A DNA stretch of 64,000 nucleotides from Gloeophyllum trabeum ATCC 11539 (GCF_000344685.1 NW_006920410.1:736717-800716); one strand, 5' to 3'; positions 25,333 to 37,859 are shown, numbered from the stretch's first letter. Notes: generated from the letters alone by a model not told the origin. Made by a program: numbers and translations.

Positions 25333-26326
25333 TTAGAAATGATCGGAGGATATTCAATATCTTATCTGTACCGCTCGGTAAGGTATAGGCGTTTTGATAG
25401 ATGGTGCACGGAGTTACCAGAATGTCTCACTTGCCCCGCGTTTTCGGCTATCTCCTCCAAATCACAAAGGGAAGAGATCCAAACTGTAAGATAGTGAGTT
25501 TGTAGCAGCTGGCGGATTCCAGAGGCTCGGCGGTCGAATGCAATTATCTTAATGCGGATCTCGTTGAGACAAGCGTTCATCTTAGACGTGCCTATCGGGC
25601 TCTAGTCTTATCACTTAGGCTTCTCCGCATGAACATAGTACTGTACCCATAGTGAGTCGGAAATACTGCATTGAAGTCATAGGTCTGAACCTGCATGCCC
25701 GCCTCCACGCCTCCCAGGACGTAATCGGGCATGGCAATAGAACTCTCGGGGTGGGATACTCCTAGGCCGTCCAGATTAATGACTGTGGAGTGAATCTATG
25801 GGGCAACGCGGCGTTGTTCAGGAAGATTGGAATATACCAAGTGAGGATTGATCCTCTGGTCTTCTGAGGTGAGGCCGCGCAGATGCCTGCTTCTGACATC
25901 CTAAATACAGCCATTAACACCTCGGTCATGTTGGACTTCCCGATCATGTCTCATCGCGTTGTCAGTCCGATTGGGGATGATTCCAATCGCTTCCTGCCGC
26001 ACCTATGGTGCAGAGGCCAATTCCAACTGTGGGGGAAATGCCTACCACGTTCGAGCTGGACTTCTGGTTATGTTGGTCGACCCTCGTGGGATGCATTTTA
26101 ATGAGCACACGGCGACACACAACTCATCACTCATCAGCCCGACGGACCTGCAAACGGGGATCTGTGCCATAACAGCGAGATCAGATGTTGCTCTGTCGTA
26201 AAGGTCTACGGTTTCCGAGAGTTTCCAAATCGCTGGGGTGGTTGTTCCGGCGTGCCCTATTCGGGGAACCAGGAACGTCCAGAATCCATGGTATACAAGC
26301 CCGCAGTCCACCACACGAGTCGCACA
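25333..26326. other. spacer between the two oxygenase genes
   Basis: About 1 kb with no recognised gene. On the minus strand a 68-codon frame from a possible acceptor (CCCCATAG) at 25795 to a stop at 25592 reads like a C-terminal exon ('DYVLGGVEAGMQVQTYDF'). Nearby minus frames at 25800-26200 cannot be joined to it with certainty. Confidence 0.35.
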
Positions 26327-26334
26327 TATAAGAG
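26327..26334 (+). promoter_or_regulatory. TATA box of oxygenase 2
   Basis: TATAAGAG, about 50 bases before the ATG at 26378, identical to the octamer in front of copy 1. Confidence 0.65.
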
Positions 26335-26377
26335 TGAGACACGGACCACCTCTTACAAGCAGATTCAGACGCGCAAG

Positions 26378-27772
26378 ATGCCCGGTGTCACATTCCCCCC
26401 TTTCCCTGAAAGCATCCCAACTGCTCCATTGCTCATCATTGACTACGCTCTGATACAGCAAGGGCAGCAGGATGAGATCGACAGAATGTGGAAGGCAGCG
26501 ACGGAGTTGGGATTCTGGTAGTAAGTCTGCAGCCTTCTTCCCGCCGGTAGAAATTGTTACGACTTTGCGACATGCGACCAATAGCCTTAAGAACCATGGA
26601 ACGGACGCCGAAGTCAACCAGATGTTCGACGTCGGAATGGACACGGCCAACTTACCTCTCGAAGAAAAGATGAAGTACGAGCAAGGCGACAACGGTGCCT
26701 CCTTCGGGTTGGTCATTCCTCCGCTTCCCTTCGCGACGATCTTATATCCTGCTTCAGATATAAGGCTGCCGGCACCATCGCGGTTGACGAGGCGGGAACA
26801 CGCGACACGGTAGAATTTTTCAACGTCTCGCAAGACGATGCCCTCGCATGGCCAGTGCCTGTACATCGCACGTATTTCCCGACAGTCAATGCTCGAATGG
26901 AGTTTTCCATACTGCCATTCGTGCGGAAGTCCATTAACATCAACTTCAAGCTGATGAATGTCCTGGAGTCAAAGCTGGGTCTGCCTGACGGAGCCTTGGT
27001 CAATCGCCATTCCCTCACGGAATGGGGTGGAAGCGAAGCAAGGTGCATCAGGAGCCAGCCGAGAGCAGAACCGACGATGGAAACAAAGGCTGCTATAGGG
27101 GCCCACACCGACTTCGGTTCCTTAGTAGGTAGCCGAAGATATCACTCGCGATTCAGCTCTCATCTTGTCGCTGCCCCAGACTATCCTCCACAACCGTCTA
27201 GGAGGTCTGCAAGTTCTTATGCCGGGAAGCGATAGGTGGCTATATGTGAAAGTAAGCGCGATACCTAAACAGAACACTCGGGAGGATGACACCACGTCCG
27301 CTAGCCGCTACCAGGTCATGCCATTTGCAACATCGGCGATACCCTTACAATCTTCAGTGCTGGCATCCTCCGATCTAATCTGCATCGTGTCGTGTGGGTC
27401 GTCATTGCTGCCACTGAACCCATAATTTCGGCATTCTGATGCCCTCTGTATAGCCCACCGCCCGGCGCCCAGAGCGGTCTGGAGAGATGGTCGGTCGTGT
27501 ATTTCACCCGACCGGGGTACAACATCGACCTGAAGGCGTTGGTCGGCGAAAGTCCTTTGATCGCAGAAGCGGCGTCTAAGGCACCCCCTGGTAAATACGC
27601 CACAGGGGAAACCGCGGGAGAATGGGTATCCAGGAGAATCAAGTACCACAGGATTAAGAATAGGACCGTGAGTCCCCTTTCTTCTTGGCTGTTGTGGGCC
27701 AGAGCTTAACGAGGCATCTAGGGACCTGAAAGCTGGCGTGCTAACAGAGGGGTCGAGATTTTGCAGTCCTGA
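26378..27772 (+). CDS. 2-oxoglutarate/Fe(II) oxygenase (copy 2)
   Basis: Tandem paralogue of the 23937 gene in the same orientation. It has the same start (MPG.T.PPFP), the same intron positions and the same motifs: 'ATELGFWYLKNHGTDAEV', 'QGDNGASFGYKAAG', 'GAHTDFGSL' (Fe-ligating His and Asp), 'NRLGGLQVLMPGS', 'GILRSNLHRVV' (third Fe ligand) and 'ERWSVVYFTRPG' (2-oxoglutarate R-x-S). The exon carrying the distal His starts after a CTAG acceptor with 'PLPGHAICNIGD'. The last exon reads 'GPESWRANRGVEILQS', a little longer than copy 1. All catalytic residues are kept, so both copies look functional. Differences cluster in the mid-protein loop (RAEPTMETK against KPRWMAEQK) and the C-terminal region, where substrate specificity may differ. 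Confidence 0.88.
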
Positions 27773-28270
27773 AGTTAGAGACGACCTGGACGATCTAGAT
27801 CGCAAGCTTACTTTGCTGATAGCGCAGTGTACCGACGTGTGTATGGATATTATACTCCTTCAATCGCGTGGTGTCACGATTTCTGCCTCTACACCTTCTG
27901 CGTAAGAGATGGGGTATCCGTATATCGTGGTGATGCATTGGGCCATATGCATGGCAAACGGACAGCAGGCGCCGATTTCTTCGGATTCCTGCCATGAAAC
28001 CTTCGCAGTACTAGTATCGTACTGCATATCTGATATATCAGGCTCAAGGACAGTTAAGTGATTCGGCAAAATCCCCCTACGTTACGTAAATGTAGACAAG
28101 AAAGCGGGATATAGAAGACTGCGCATGAATGAAGCGTGTCAAGTACATATGAAAGAGTCGCACCGTCCAATGTCAGGAGGAGCTTGCGGCTGTACGGGCA
28201 CAGGAAGACTCACAAATGGACTCTCTAAGACCTGCTCAACCCTGAAATAGGGAATGACAGGATCGATACA
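27773..28270. other. intergenic, convergent ends of oxygenase 2 and dehydrogenase
   Basis: Holds the 3' ends of both neighbours; nothing else recognised. Confidence 0.5.
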
Positions 28271-29422
28271 TTACATCTCCCGGATGGTGTCCTGAACTTC
28301 GAATACAACCTTGCCCATGCTGACGCCTCCCTCGATCAATCGGTGCATTCTCTGCAAGCTGTCCTGACTTAACACTTCTTTGACGGTAACCAGACTGGTC
28401 ACGTCTCCATCCTCGACGGCTTTCGTCAAATCGTTAAGCATCCGCCCTTGCGTTGCCAAGTCGAACTGGTTAGCAGGCTTGGCGAGCATAAACTCCCAGT
28501 GGAAGGACAAAGCCTTGCCGAACGCGTCCATAGTATGGAAGTTGAGCGGGCTATCTGTTTCCACGATTGAACCGATACGACCCCACGGACTCATCAGTTT
28601 CACAATCGGTTCCAAATATTTCTGAGTATCATGACATATGAACGCCAGGGTCGGCTTGAGACCCAACTGTTCCAGTTGGGGACCTGGAGACTTGATGAGA
28701 TCAATCTACATGACCACTATCCCAGGATCTCACCTAGAGCCTCGTGATGATTAATGACATGCGTCGCCCCGTTGCGCTTTGCCCACACACGGGTCTCTTT
28801 ACGAGACGCCGTGACAATAACACTTTTTATCTTGAAGACCTTTGCGGAAAGAAGCGTGATGAACGAACTTCTATCAAACTGATAGCAATTTGTTTGTCCT
28901 ACTCACTCTGGCTGCAAGCTGAGTTGCAATCGATCCTACCCCACCCGCGCCGTTGACGATTAGTAACGTTTCTTCTTTACTGGGACTCTGGAACGGCTTC
29001 AAGTTGAAGTGCCCTTCGAGCATTTCCCAAGCCGTTAATCCCACGAGAGGAAGACCCGCGGTCTCCGCCCAACCCCACCCCTTCGGCTTGCGTCCGACAA
29101 TCCTGGAGTCAACTACGCTGTACTGCGCATTCGTGCCGGAGCGGCCCAGCGCACCCGAGTACATAACTTCGTCCCCCGGTTTGTACAATGCTTGCTGCCC
29201 CGCCTTCTCCACTACACCAGCGGCATCGAATCCGAGAATAGGATGAGCGGGGAACTTGCCGCTGCGAATCTTAGTATCGACAGGGTTGAGAGCGCATGCT
29301 TTAATCTGAACAAGGATGTCGTAAGGAGTTTCGAGGGCGGGAATTGGGACTTCGGTCAGGGAGAGAACGGACGCAGGGCCGGGCTCGGGGAAGTAAATCG
29401 CTTTCATCTGCCCGGATGTCAT
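28271..29422 (-). CDS. zinc-type alcohol dehydrogenase / quinone oxidoreductase-like (MDR family)
   Basis: Medium-chain dehydrogenase/reductase. Exon 1 (29422-28907) starts 'MTSGQMKAIYFPEPGPA'. It has the GroES-like domain ('DILVQIKACALNPVDTKIR', 'ILGFDAAGVVEKAG', 'YKPGDEVMYSG') and the nucleotide-binding motif 'VNGAGGVGSIATQLAAR'. Exon 2 gives 'VIVTASRKETRVWAKRNGA'. A 50-base intron then leads to '..ALGPQLEQLGLKPTLAFIC', and the protein ends 'GKVVFEVQDTIREM'. The classic catalytic zinc ligands (Cys-His-Cys) are absent, so this is a zinc-independent NADPH quinone reductase-like member. It probably reduces quinones or enones with NADPH. Confidence 0.85.
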
Positions 29423-29841
29423 GCGTATCGGCGACTGGCGATGGGGGCGATCGAAGCAGCAGCAGATATTAATGAGAGGGTCGGCGACGGGAGACCGAGA
29501 TTTATAGAGGCGATGAGTAGTTCATAGCAGAGACGTTGCGTATGAAGTCATCCTTACGGAGCCCCCCGCGGGATTAGTCCGTCCCTCTTGGAATACTTTA
29601 GCCGCGGCGACGACAAGCACATGCCCGAATCCCCTGGAATGTCGTGAAATGCGACCTGTTCTATGGCATAGTTCCAAGTCCATGACTTCGGCAACAATAC
29701 CACAAACGCAGTTCCCGTCCACATAAGGTGAGGCGTACCGTTGCTTCCGCTACGCCTCGTCCGGGTTGGCGGGGGAAGACTGGGGCGCGTCACCTTAAAC
29801 AACGAATTCCGATAAAGATCAGAAAGGAGTGTAGAGTACTA

Positions 29842-30204
29842 CAGTGCTTTGCATAAAAGTCCGGAAACCGCGATTCGCGAAATGTTGTTTGTGCCAGCCA
29901 AACAAACCTATATGGGGTAGTCGATCACCGTAGCGCGGGCTGTTGACTGGTTGGCGGGGCGCTTCGACATCCATGTATGAGGGTCGTTCTTGGGGGATTT
30001 TGACCTCTGCGTGCTCGATATCCTGAAGAGATACAGATATGAACGTTATTCAGCCTTGAGACGGGCATTTGTGTCCCAGGAGTGATATAGGCTGACTCGA
30101 GGACCGTCGCGCCCTCGGTCAGGTGTTACCCTATAAGGTATTGTTTGGCTGGGACAAACAGAGACGCGCGAAACGCAGTTTCCGGACTTTTATGCAAAGC
30201 ACTG
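29842..30204. mobile_element. Tc1/mariner-like non-autonomous element (MITE), 363 bp
   Basis: The left end CAGTGCTTTGCATAAAAGTC and its exact reverse complement at the right end (..TATGCAAAGCACTG) form a terminal inverted repeat. It continues imperfectly for about 75 bases (CCGGAAACCGCG against CCGGAAACTGCG; both ends contain CCAGCCAAACAA). Each end is flanked by TA (29840-29841 and 30205-30206), the mariner target-site duplication. The CAGTGC start is typical of Tc1-family ends. No transposase frame inside. Confidence 0.85.
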
Positions 30205-30228
30205 TAGTGTGCTATGGACTCGGAAGTT

Positions 30229-30236
30229 GCTCGGAA
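30229..30236. repeat. target-site duplication, left (GCTCGGAA)
   Basis: 8-bp direct repeat identical to 30843-30850, flanking the hAT-like element. Confidence 0.9.
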
Positions 30237-30842
30237 TAGTGTTGCTCCTGCAGTGAAGTTGCAGTGTTGCACAGTGGAGTTTTTGACACTTCAACCCGAG
30301 TGAAGTGAAGTTGAAGGCGCTTCAATGTCTTCATTGAAGTGGGCAGATCAGCCACGGAATATCCCGTAATATTCCCACATACGCGTGGTGAAGGCACTGA
30401 CTTGTCCTCGTAGGACGAACTCAGTGATATCTGCATATACATTGTACTCTAAAATACACTAATAATGCCCATACCATCTGCCAGGATGTACAATACCAAA
30501 AGTCAAGTCGACACCTTGTCATATGGACTCCTGACGAATTTCTTGAGCCCAGTGCAAACTGCCAGCATATCATGGAGGTTATCTGCCACAGCCATTCTAT
30601 TGTTATGTCTGCACAGGGTATGACGCGGAGTAGATGCAACTCTGTGACTCAGACACCACTTGGACGCAGGGCGAGCGTGTCTGGTGGCGCACGCTGCCAT
30701 TAACGGTCAGCACGTGGCCATGATCAGACTTCAATGCAGTCTTCAAAGGCAATTCATGACGACTGTGCAGTGGGTGAAGTACGTCAAACTTGAAGTGAAG
30801 TGAGACAGTCTGCAAAGTCACCTCACTGCAGGAGCAACACTA
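30237..30842. mobile_element. hAT-like non-autonomous element, 606 bp
   Basis: The ends are inverted repeats: TAGTGTTGCTCCTGCAGTGA at the left, and at the right TCACTGCAGGAGCAACACTA with one mismatch further in. It is flanked by a perfect 8-bp duplication GCTCGGAA, the hallmark length of hAT transposition. Subterminal copies of GAAGTGAAGT lie near both ends (about 30309 and 30792), resembling transposase-binding subterminal repeats. No transposase is encoded. It inserted 23 bases from the neighbouring mariner-like element. Confidence 0.88.
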
Positions 30843-30850
30843 GCTCGGAA
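30843..30850. repeat. target-site duplication, right (GCTCGGAA)
   Basis: Partner of 30229-30236. Confidence 0.9.
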
Positions 30851-31034
30851 GCAGTTCAATTTCAATCCGGCGCTTGCATACTGCTTGCATGTGCGTGAAC
30901 GCCTGCCCTAAAGCGGCGCTTAGTCAGCGACTATACAGGACGGCGACTGTAAGTTTCTCCTCGTCCTCAATCGACAGCATCGTGAGCCCAGTTGTCCTGT
31001 ATTCTGTGTAAATCATCAACTAAGACGGCCTTAG

Positions 31035-31596
<562 letters not shown>

Positions 31597-32088
31597 TGGT
31601 TTGCCCTCTTGTGTGGGGTTGAAGTTGTAGGGTTGCGTATGGTGCATGTTGACTTCTGATTATGTATTCCATTTCGTTTCGCGCGATGATATGCCATACA
31701 CCCATAGTCCTGCGTGTCACTGCTGTAGAAGTGTTTTGACCAGCTCTGATGCGACATGCTGTATGCCATAGTTGCTCACTTACCGCATCCCGATGGCGTG
31801 TGCCTGAGTCTCCTCTGATGCATGATGCATGATGCTCGCCCTCGTCAAAGCACTTTCTCCTGTCGTGGCGTATGTACCTGGTAAAACATTCAGGTTGTAG
31901 CACTTTTGAAGAGTCAGAAGACCATTCCGCAATCCTGGGTTTCCCCGCACGAGGAGATTTGCACGTGGACACACGTGCACGCGCTCGATCATAACTTTTC
32001 AGGAATCAGGAGTATCTTCGAGGTAGCTTGCGCTTCACTGTGTCTTCCTGGACGCTGACAGGTTCTACCATCGGTTGCTGCGGGTGTC
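31597..32088. other. intergenic between eL40 and UTP14
   Basis: 3' region of eL40 and promoter of UTP14. A small direct repeat TGCATGATGCATGATG occurs near 31819. Nothing else is seen. Confidence 0.5.
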
Positions 32089-35000
32089 ATGGCTAGAGCA
32101 AATAACAAAGCCGGTTCACCCAAGACCCTGCCTTCCTCGCGTAAAGCTAACGCGGCAGGGTACTCAAAACGCAAATCAGCCAAGGGGAAAGCGAAAGCTT
32201 TCGCGGGCGGAGTAACCGATGTGTACGAGTACGAGCAAGAAAGGTCGCGCAGATCGAAGGTCTCTCTCACATTGGATAAGGATGAAGCTGCAGAGTACGG
32301 TGTGAACGAGGATGGAGAATATGAGGGCGAGAATCCAGGTGGGAGTCGCATGTCTATGTCCGAGTACATGAAGCGCCCCAGGCTGGTGGGAGAAAATGAG
32401 GACGACGAAGGGATCGACCCGGAGGATGACGAGGAGATCGATAGTGACGAGGCGTTCGAAGAGAGCGACGAAGAACGTTTCGCTGGATTTACATTCGCGT
32501 CTAATTCGAAGGTGAGCACTGTCCGCCAATGCAATTTCTGAGCAGAGCAGAAAGCTTGCTAACACGCATACTTCGAAGCGAAAGGCAAAGAAGAATGTGT
32601 CGGAGACGCGGTCGTCCGCGAGGCCCCGAAGCGTCCGATTTGCGGACGTCGATTTGAATGAAGACGATGAGGGAGAGATCGGTACTCAGGGACTCGGGGA
32701 GCCTAATCTAAGCTCTGGAGAGGAAGAAGACGAAGAGGAGGAAGGTGACCCTGATGAGTTTATCGATGTCCTCGATGTCTTGGACGGGAGGGGAGATCCG
32801 GACATTGCCAGCAGTGACGAGGGATCGGCGGAACATGAGTCGATGGATAATGAAGGAGCTTCCGGGGTCCGGAAGGATGATGAGAGTGATGAAGAAGGTG
32901 AGGAGGAGGAGGAGGAGGGTGGTTACTCCGAGGAGGAACAGTCCGTATTGTCCGAAGATGACGCGGCGGACCAAAATCCCAAGGCTCTCGAGAAACTGGA
33001 AAAATTTATCACAAACCTCAATCCGTCACAGAAACGCAAGTCGGACGAGAAATCTCGCGAGGACAGTACCCGTCCAAGAAAGCGCCGTTTTGTGCAAGAG
33101 CAGACTACGGCAGGCGTCGAGGGCGAATTCAATGCTACTATCGGTACGCGCGTCTAACCCCGTCCTCAGTATTTCCATTTACGCTCATGCCTTGCATTCA
33201 GACCAAGGGAAGTTGCAACTAGATGACTTGCTCAATCCATTGGCGGCACATTCGTCTACGTTGTTGTCGCTTAAGAAGGCAGCTAAACCTCTGGTATCGA
33301 CGTCCAAAGGAGCTTTAGACGCTCCTCTACCCACACGGACACAAGAAAGAGTCGATCGTGAAGCCGCATATGAGCAGACGAAGGAAGAGGTGGACAAATG
33401 GAAGGCTACTATGAAACGAATCAAGGAGGCACGTTTTCTAGTCGACATATACGTGTTCATTACTCATGATGGTTTACAGGCGGAGCACCTGAGTTTTCCG
33501 CTGCAAGCCCCGTCATCGTCTCGGCCGTCCAATCTGGAATTGACTGCAAAGTTCAAGGTAACATATCGTCACATTCAAAGAGCGCTCTTAACTCACTGGA
33601 TAACAGCCAACGACGGAGCTCGAGACGTCCGTGGACACATTACTTAAGAGTGCGAAGATGAGGGAGGAAGACCTACAGCAGACAGAGGATCTCATGATGA
33701 ACGACCTCTCCGTCGAAGAGGTGGCGGCCCGGCGGGCCGAGTTGCGCAAAATGCGCGACTTGGTATTTCGGGCCGACATCAAGGCCAAACGGATTGCTAA
33801 AATCAAGAGCAAGACGTTTAGGAAGATCAAGAAGAAAGAAAAGGAGAAGTTGATGGCCCAGCTGGACGATGGCGATGCTGAGGACACTGAAGAAGCTCGG
33901 ATGAAGCGTGAAGTGGAGCGTGCTAGAGAGAGGGCGACTCTGAAGCACAAAAATACGGGGAAGTGGGCGAAGGCCATGAGGGCTAGGAATGAGCTGGACA
34001 TCGACCAGCGGCGCGAAATTGCGGAGATGCTGGACCGCGGGGATGCTCTCAGGACAAAGATACGTGGTACAGCGGAAAGTAGCGAGGAAGACAACGACGA
34101 AGCGTCCGACGACGATCTCGAAGAGTTGAAGGCCAATGCCTTCGAGGAGTTGGCAGCGCTGAAGCGAGATGATCCGCCAGAAGATGTCGATGGCAAGCAC
34201 AAGGGCATTTTCAAGATGAAGTTCATGAAAGACGCTGCGGCTCGGGAACAGCAAAGAGTCAACGAGGATGCGGACGACTTCGTCCGGGAGATGGGAGGTC
34301 ATCCGTCGACAGAAGACGAGCAAGGGCACGATGAGGCCATACCTGGTCCGTCTAACGTCGCGATACAGCGAACTGGGGGACGTATGCAGTATCGGCCTGG
34401 TGCAGTGGTGAGGATTTCGAATCTTATACAATACCATCGTGTGATTCAGGTCTTCTTCATAGCCAAATCGCTCCTCAATGAGGCCGATGGGCTCGCTAGC
34501 CTCTGACACCTCGAGCGCTACCCTCAAATCGATGGACTTCCCCTTAGAGGTACCCGCCGCTGGAGACTCTCAGGATCGTGCCGAGGACATGGCGGAGATT
34601 TCTGCATCTACGCCGACCCACAATCCGTGGTTGTCCGTCCAGGAAGCTGCAATTAAGGGTCCTCGTAAGAAAAACGAAGTGATCGTCTCGAAGAACAGTA
34701 AGGCTATCGACAAGTCCCGACATAAAATTCAGAAGGGGAAGTTGAATCAGGCCGAGACCAAGGACAAGGCGCTTGACGATTCAGTGGTTGAAATCTCTTT
34801 GGACAACGCGCTTATACTGCCTGACGGCAGCGCCTCCAAAGGGACATCACAACATGCCCAGACCTCGGCGCGCGAAGACATCGCTGACGATTCAGATGCA
34901 AATAGCGAAGTCAGTGAGCAAGAGGAGGCTCTTGAGAAGAAGGCGGCTGGCAGACGCAAAGGTGTTCAGGCATTCGAGCAGCGTGATCTGGTTGCTCTTG

Positions 35001-35586
35001 CTTTCGCCGGGGATAACGTCGTGCAGGTGAGCAAGGATCGATGATTCCTAGACTCGTCCGAATACTGACACTTACTTGCTCAGGAATTCGAGGCAGCCAA
35101 GCGTAAAGAGATGGAGGAGGATGCTCCTCACGAGGTCGACACCACATTGCCCGGATGGGTAAGCATGTTCAGGCGGTCATCCATACGAACTCCTAATCGA
35201 TTGCATCTAGGGAGCTTGGGGGGGCAAAGGTTCGCGAAAGAAGGCGCCCAAGCCTCACCTAATCAAGAAGATCGCGGGTATAGACCCCAAGTCCAGGGCG
35301 GATTACAAAAAGTCCCATATCATCATATCCGAGAAGCGAGACAAGAAAGCGGCTAAGTACATGGTAAAAGATCTGCCCCATCCATATACTAGCAAAGCCC
35401 AATACGAGCGGCGTATGGATACACCTGTTGGGACGGAATGGAACACGCGGTTAGGCTTCCAGCGCAGTACTCTTCCTAAGGTCACCAAGAAGGTAAGCTC
35501 CCGCCTAGTCCCGTCCGTGTTTCGAAATTTACGCCTGTCTATTTCAGATGGGTTCCATCATTCGACCCTTGGAGAAGGTCTCATAA
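32089..35586 (+). CDS. UTP14: U3 snoRNP / small-subunit processome protein UTP14
   Basis: Nucleolar protein needed for 18S rRNA maturation; it activates the helicase Dhr1. The N-terminus is basic (MARANNKAGSPKTLPSSRKA) and then very acidic, with Glu/Asp runs (EEEDEEEEGDPDEF). The conserved core includes 'KKAAKPLVSTSKGALDAPL', 'LPTRTQERVDREAAYEQTKEE', the basic segment 'KIKSKTFRKIKKKEKEK', and 'RERATLKHKNTGKWAK', the family's TLKHKNTSKWAK signature. The C-terminal domain has 'TLPGWGAWGGKG', 'HIIISEKRDKKAAKYMV', 'PYTSKAQYERRMDTPVG', 'WNTRLGFQR' and finally 'MGSIIRPLEKVS' on a last exon after CAG at 35547. About seven introns; roughly 1,000 residues. Confidence 0.93.
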
Positions 35587-35771
35587 ACGGTCAAGGGGCG
35601 ACGCTGCACTCAAGTTGTCCATGGCCATTCCGAGCCGCTTCTCCCGCCATAGATATCTCTCCTCGTTGGTATGATACGCCCTTCTCCAACCATGGCGCAT
35701 AGCGGGCGCTACGAACCCTCGCATCCGCTGCTGTCGCGACATTCTCATCTCCCTATAGTCCCAATATCTAT

Positions 35772-37859
35772 TTACGAGCTATCGCCCATAGCCAGTGTTA
35801 CTATGACATACACATTGGCGATTAATATCAAGAGCCAGACAGCGTAGCCTATGCCTGCCGTTATCCTGCTGTTATTGAAATATACTTGCCCCTCGCCGGG
35901 GCTTTCGATGTCGGTTGTCGCTCTCGTTAATGTCTCCAAGTTGACCGGGGCTTGAAGAGACGCATCCCTCGGCTCTTCCACCGCCATGACGTTCTTGGAC
36001 GATGTCAGCCAGACCAGTGGGAAGACGACGAAGGGTAGCACTATGGAGAGGGCGACTTGCGATGCTACGAGGAGGGTATCGATGCCCGGTTTCCCGACTG
36101 CAACAGCGACGATCATCGAGGGAATGAGACCCAGGGATCTCGTAATCAGGCGTCGTAACACAGGCTACGACAACGTCAGTCCGAGGGACTCTTCACAGAG
36201 GACATTTGCACCAACCGATACCCGCCACCGGATAAAACCTTCGCAGACCACCTGTCCCGCCACAGTCGCTATGATAGATGAGCTCTGACCTGCGCATAGC
36301 AAGGCTAAGGCGAACAAGAAAGCAGCCGCTTCACAGGAGACAGTGAGCCAAGGAGGCATTGCGGGAGGAATTATGTAACGTACGTTTACCAACAAGTGAT
36401 AGAATGAGATCATGCGCGTCGAAAAGGCTTGCCGGTACTTCGGAGCCTGTCCGTCCACTGCCGTAGTAGAATACGGCACTCGCCAGAATGAGAATACTAT
36501 GCAAGGCTATCAGTTACCAACTCAAAGAAATGAGGAAAGGACTCACAATGCATTTATTAAGACAGCGAACCCGATTAAGCTGACACATACGTCAATGATG
36601 CTGTGCCATAGATGCGCCCGCACAAAGCCTAACGCGTTGTTGGGATGATCGGAGTGGGACTTTGGGGGATCGACCTCCTCTACAGGCACGACACGAAAGG
36701 TATTGATACAGCTCGTGATGAATTTCTTAAATACATTGCGGAAACCGAAAGTAGCCTGTGGTGGCTCGTGCAGAGATTCCGATGACATATTTGATACAAT
36801 GGAAGCTTTGGAGGAGGTCACTCGATCTTGCGTAGCCAGGAACGAGCCAAGGAAGAGACTATGCGGCATGACTGTTGCACCAATGATACCAATGGCTTGC
36901 AGAGCGAGGTTATTGGGAATAAAACGGCGATGTACGAGGGTGATTACTTACAGGTGTACAATCCTCCGGACTGGAAGACCGTTTTGGAGGGGACAAATCC
37001 GAGGAATGTCGTGCCCCAGTCTATATGGACCCTTGCAATTATCATGGCCATGGAAATGAAAACTGCCAGCACCTGGAATAATACTGGTCAGGTAAGGTGA
37101 CGATAAATGGCACACTAGCAACTGACCAGGACGGCAATCAGCCATTCAAACATTTTGACAGGCCGACCGCGGAGGGGATCCCCGATTATCAACAGGATGA
37201 AGACATCCGAAGCTGTTATTAGGACTCCTGCCCATAGGGGTAATGATGGGAATAGCAGTGACAACGCGATTGCTGAGCCCAGGAGCTCGGCGAGATCGGT
37301 GCTGATTATGGCGATTTCAGCCAGCACGTAGAGTGGATACAGGACGAGCCATCGGTATAGTTTTGTGTGCTTAGGACGGTTGTACAATAATAGTCGGCAA
37401 TTTGATGCCAGGTCTGCTATAGTAGTTAGTATAATCCTTTGGGTTCATTGTTCTAGACATACCCAATCCTGTCACACAGCCTAGCTTGCTTGCTAGCGAC
37501 TGGCGTATCGATACGTTACGAACCACCTAGACGAGTGGATCTGAAGGAGGCGTACCTGGAAGAATACAGCGAAGATTCCAGCGAGGAGGACAATGAATAG
37601 CAGTTTGTATCCGTATTGAGATCCGGCCTGAAGATCTACTCCCCAGTTGCCTCTGGTTAGAAATGTCAGCAGACAGCAAGTGGCCTCCACTATCGATGAC
37701 TCACGGATCAAAGTAGGCAACGCTGGAGACTATTCCAGGGCCTACGTGCCTTGTTGCGTGAAGCCAAGTGATCCGTGCTGCAGACTTGAGTCTGCTCGTG
37801 GTCCTGCTCGCGGTTGAAGCCCTCTGATTGACATCGCGAGTGGTCCCCTGCATGGTCAT
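35772..37859 (-). CDS. NRAMP divalent metal transporter
   Basis: Proton-coupled importer of Mn2+/Fe2+. TM1 has the conserved metal-binding motif in '[17 protein letters not shown]' (DPGN), with an intron just before GNWGVD. TM3 contains '[19 protein letters not shown]'. TM6 carries '[12 protein letters not shown]', the MPH metal motif. TM8 and later helices include '[22 protein letters not shown]' with the GQSSS motif, and '[12 protein letters not shown]'. The C-terminal helix is '[21 protein letters not shown]'. Introns are short and numerous. Two in-frame Met codons, 37859 and 37853, could start the protein. The cytosolic loop between TM7 and TM8 contains '[15 protein letters not shown]', possibly regulatory. 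The motifs match yeast Smf1/Smf2. Confidence 0.92.

Noticed and set aside
26042..26866. 274-codon minus frame over the start of oxygenase 2
   Set aside because: Overlaps well-supported oxygenase exons antisense; no domain.
32708..34527. Large minus frames rich in Ser and Leu over UTP14
   Set aside because: Antisense of acidic and basic UTP14 exons.
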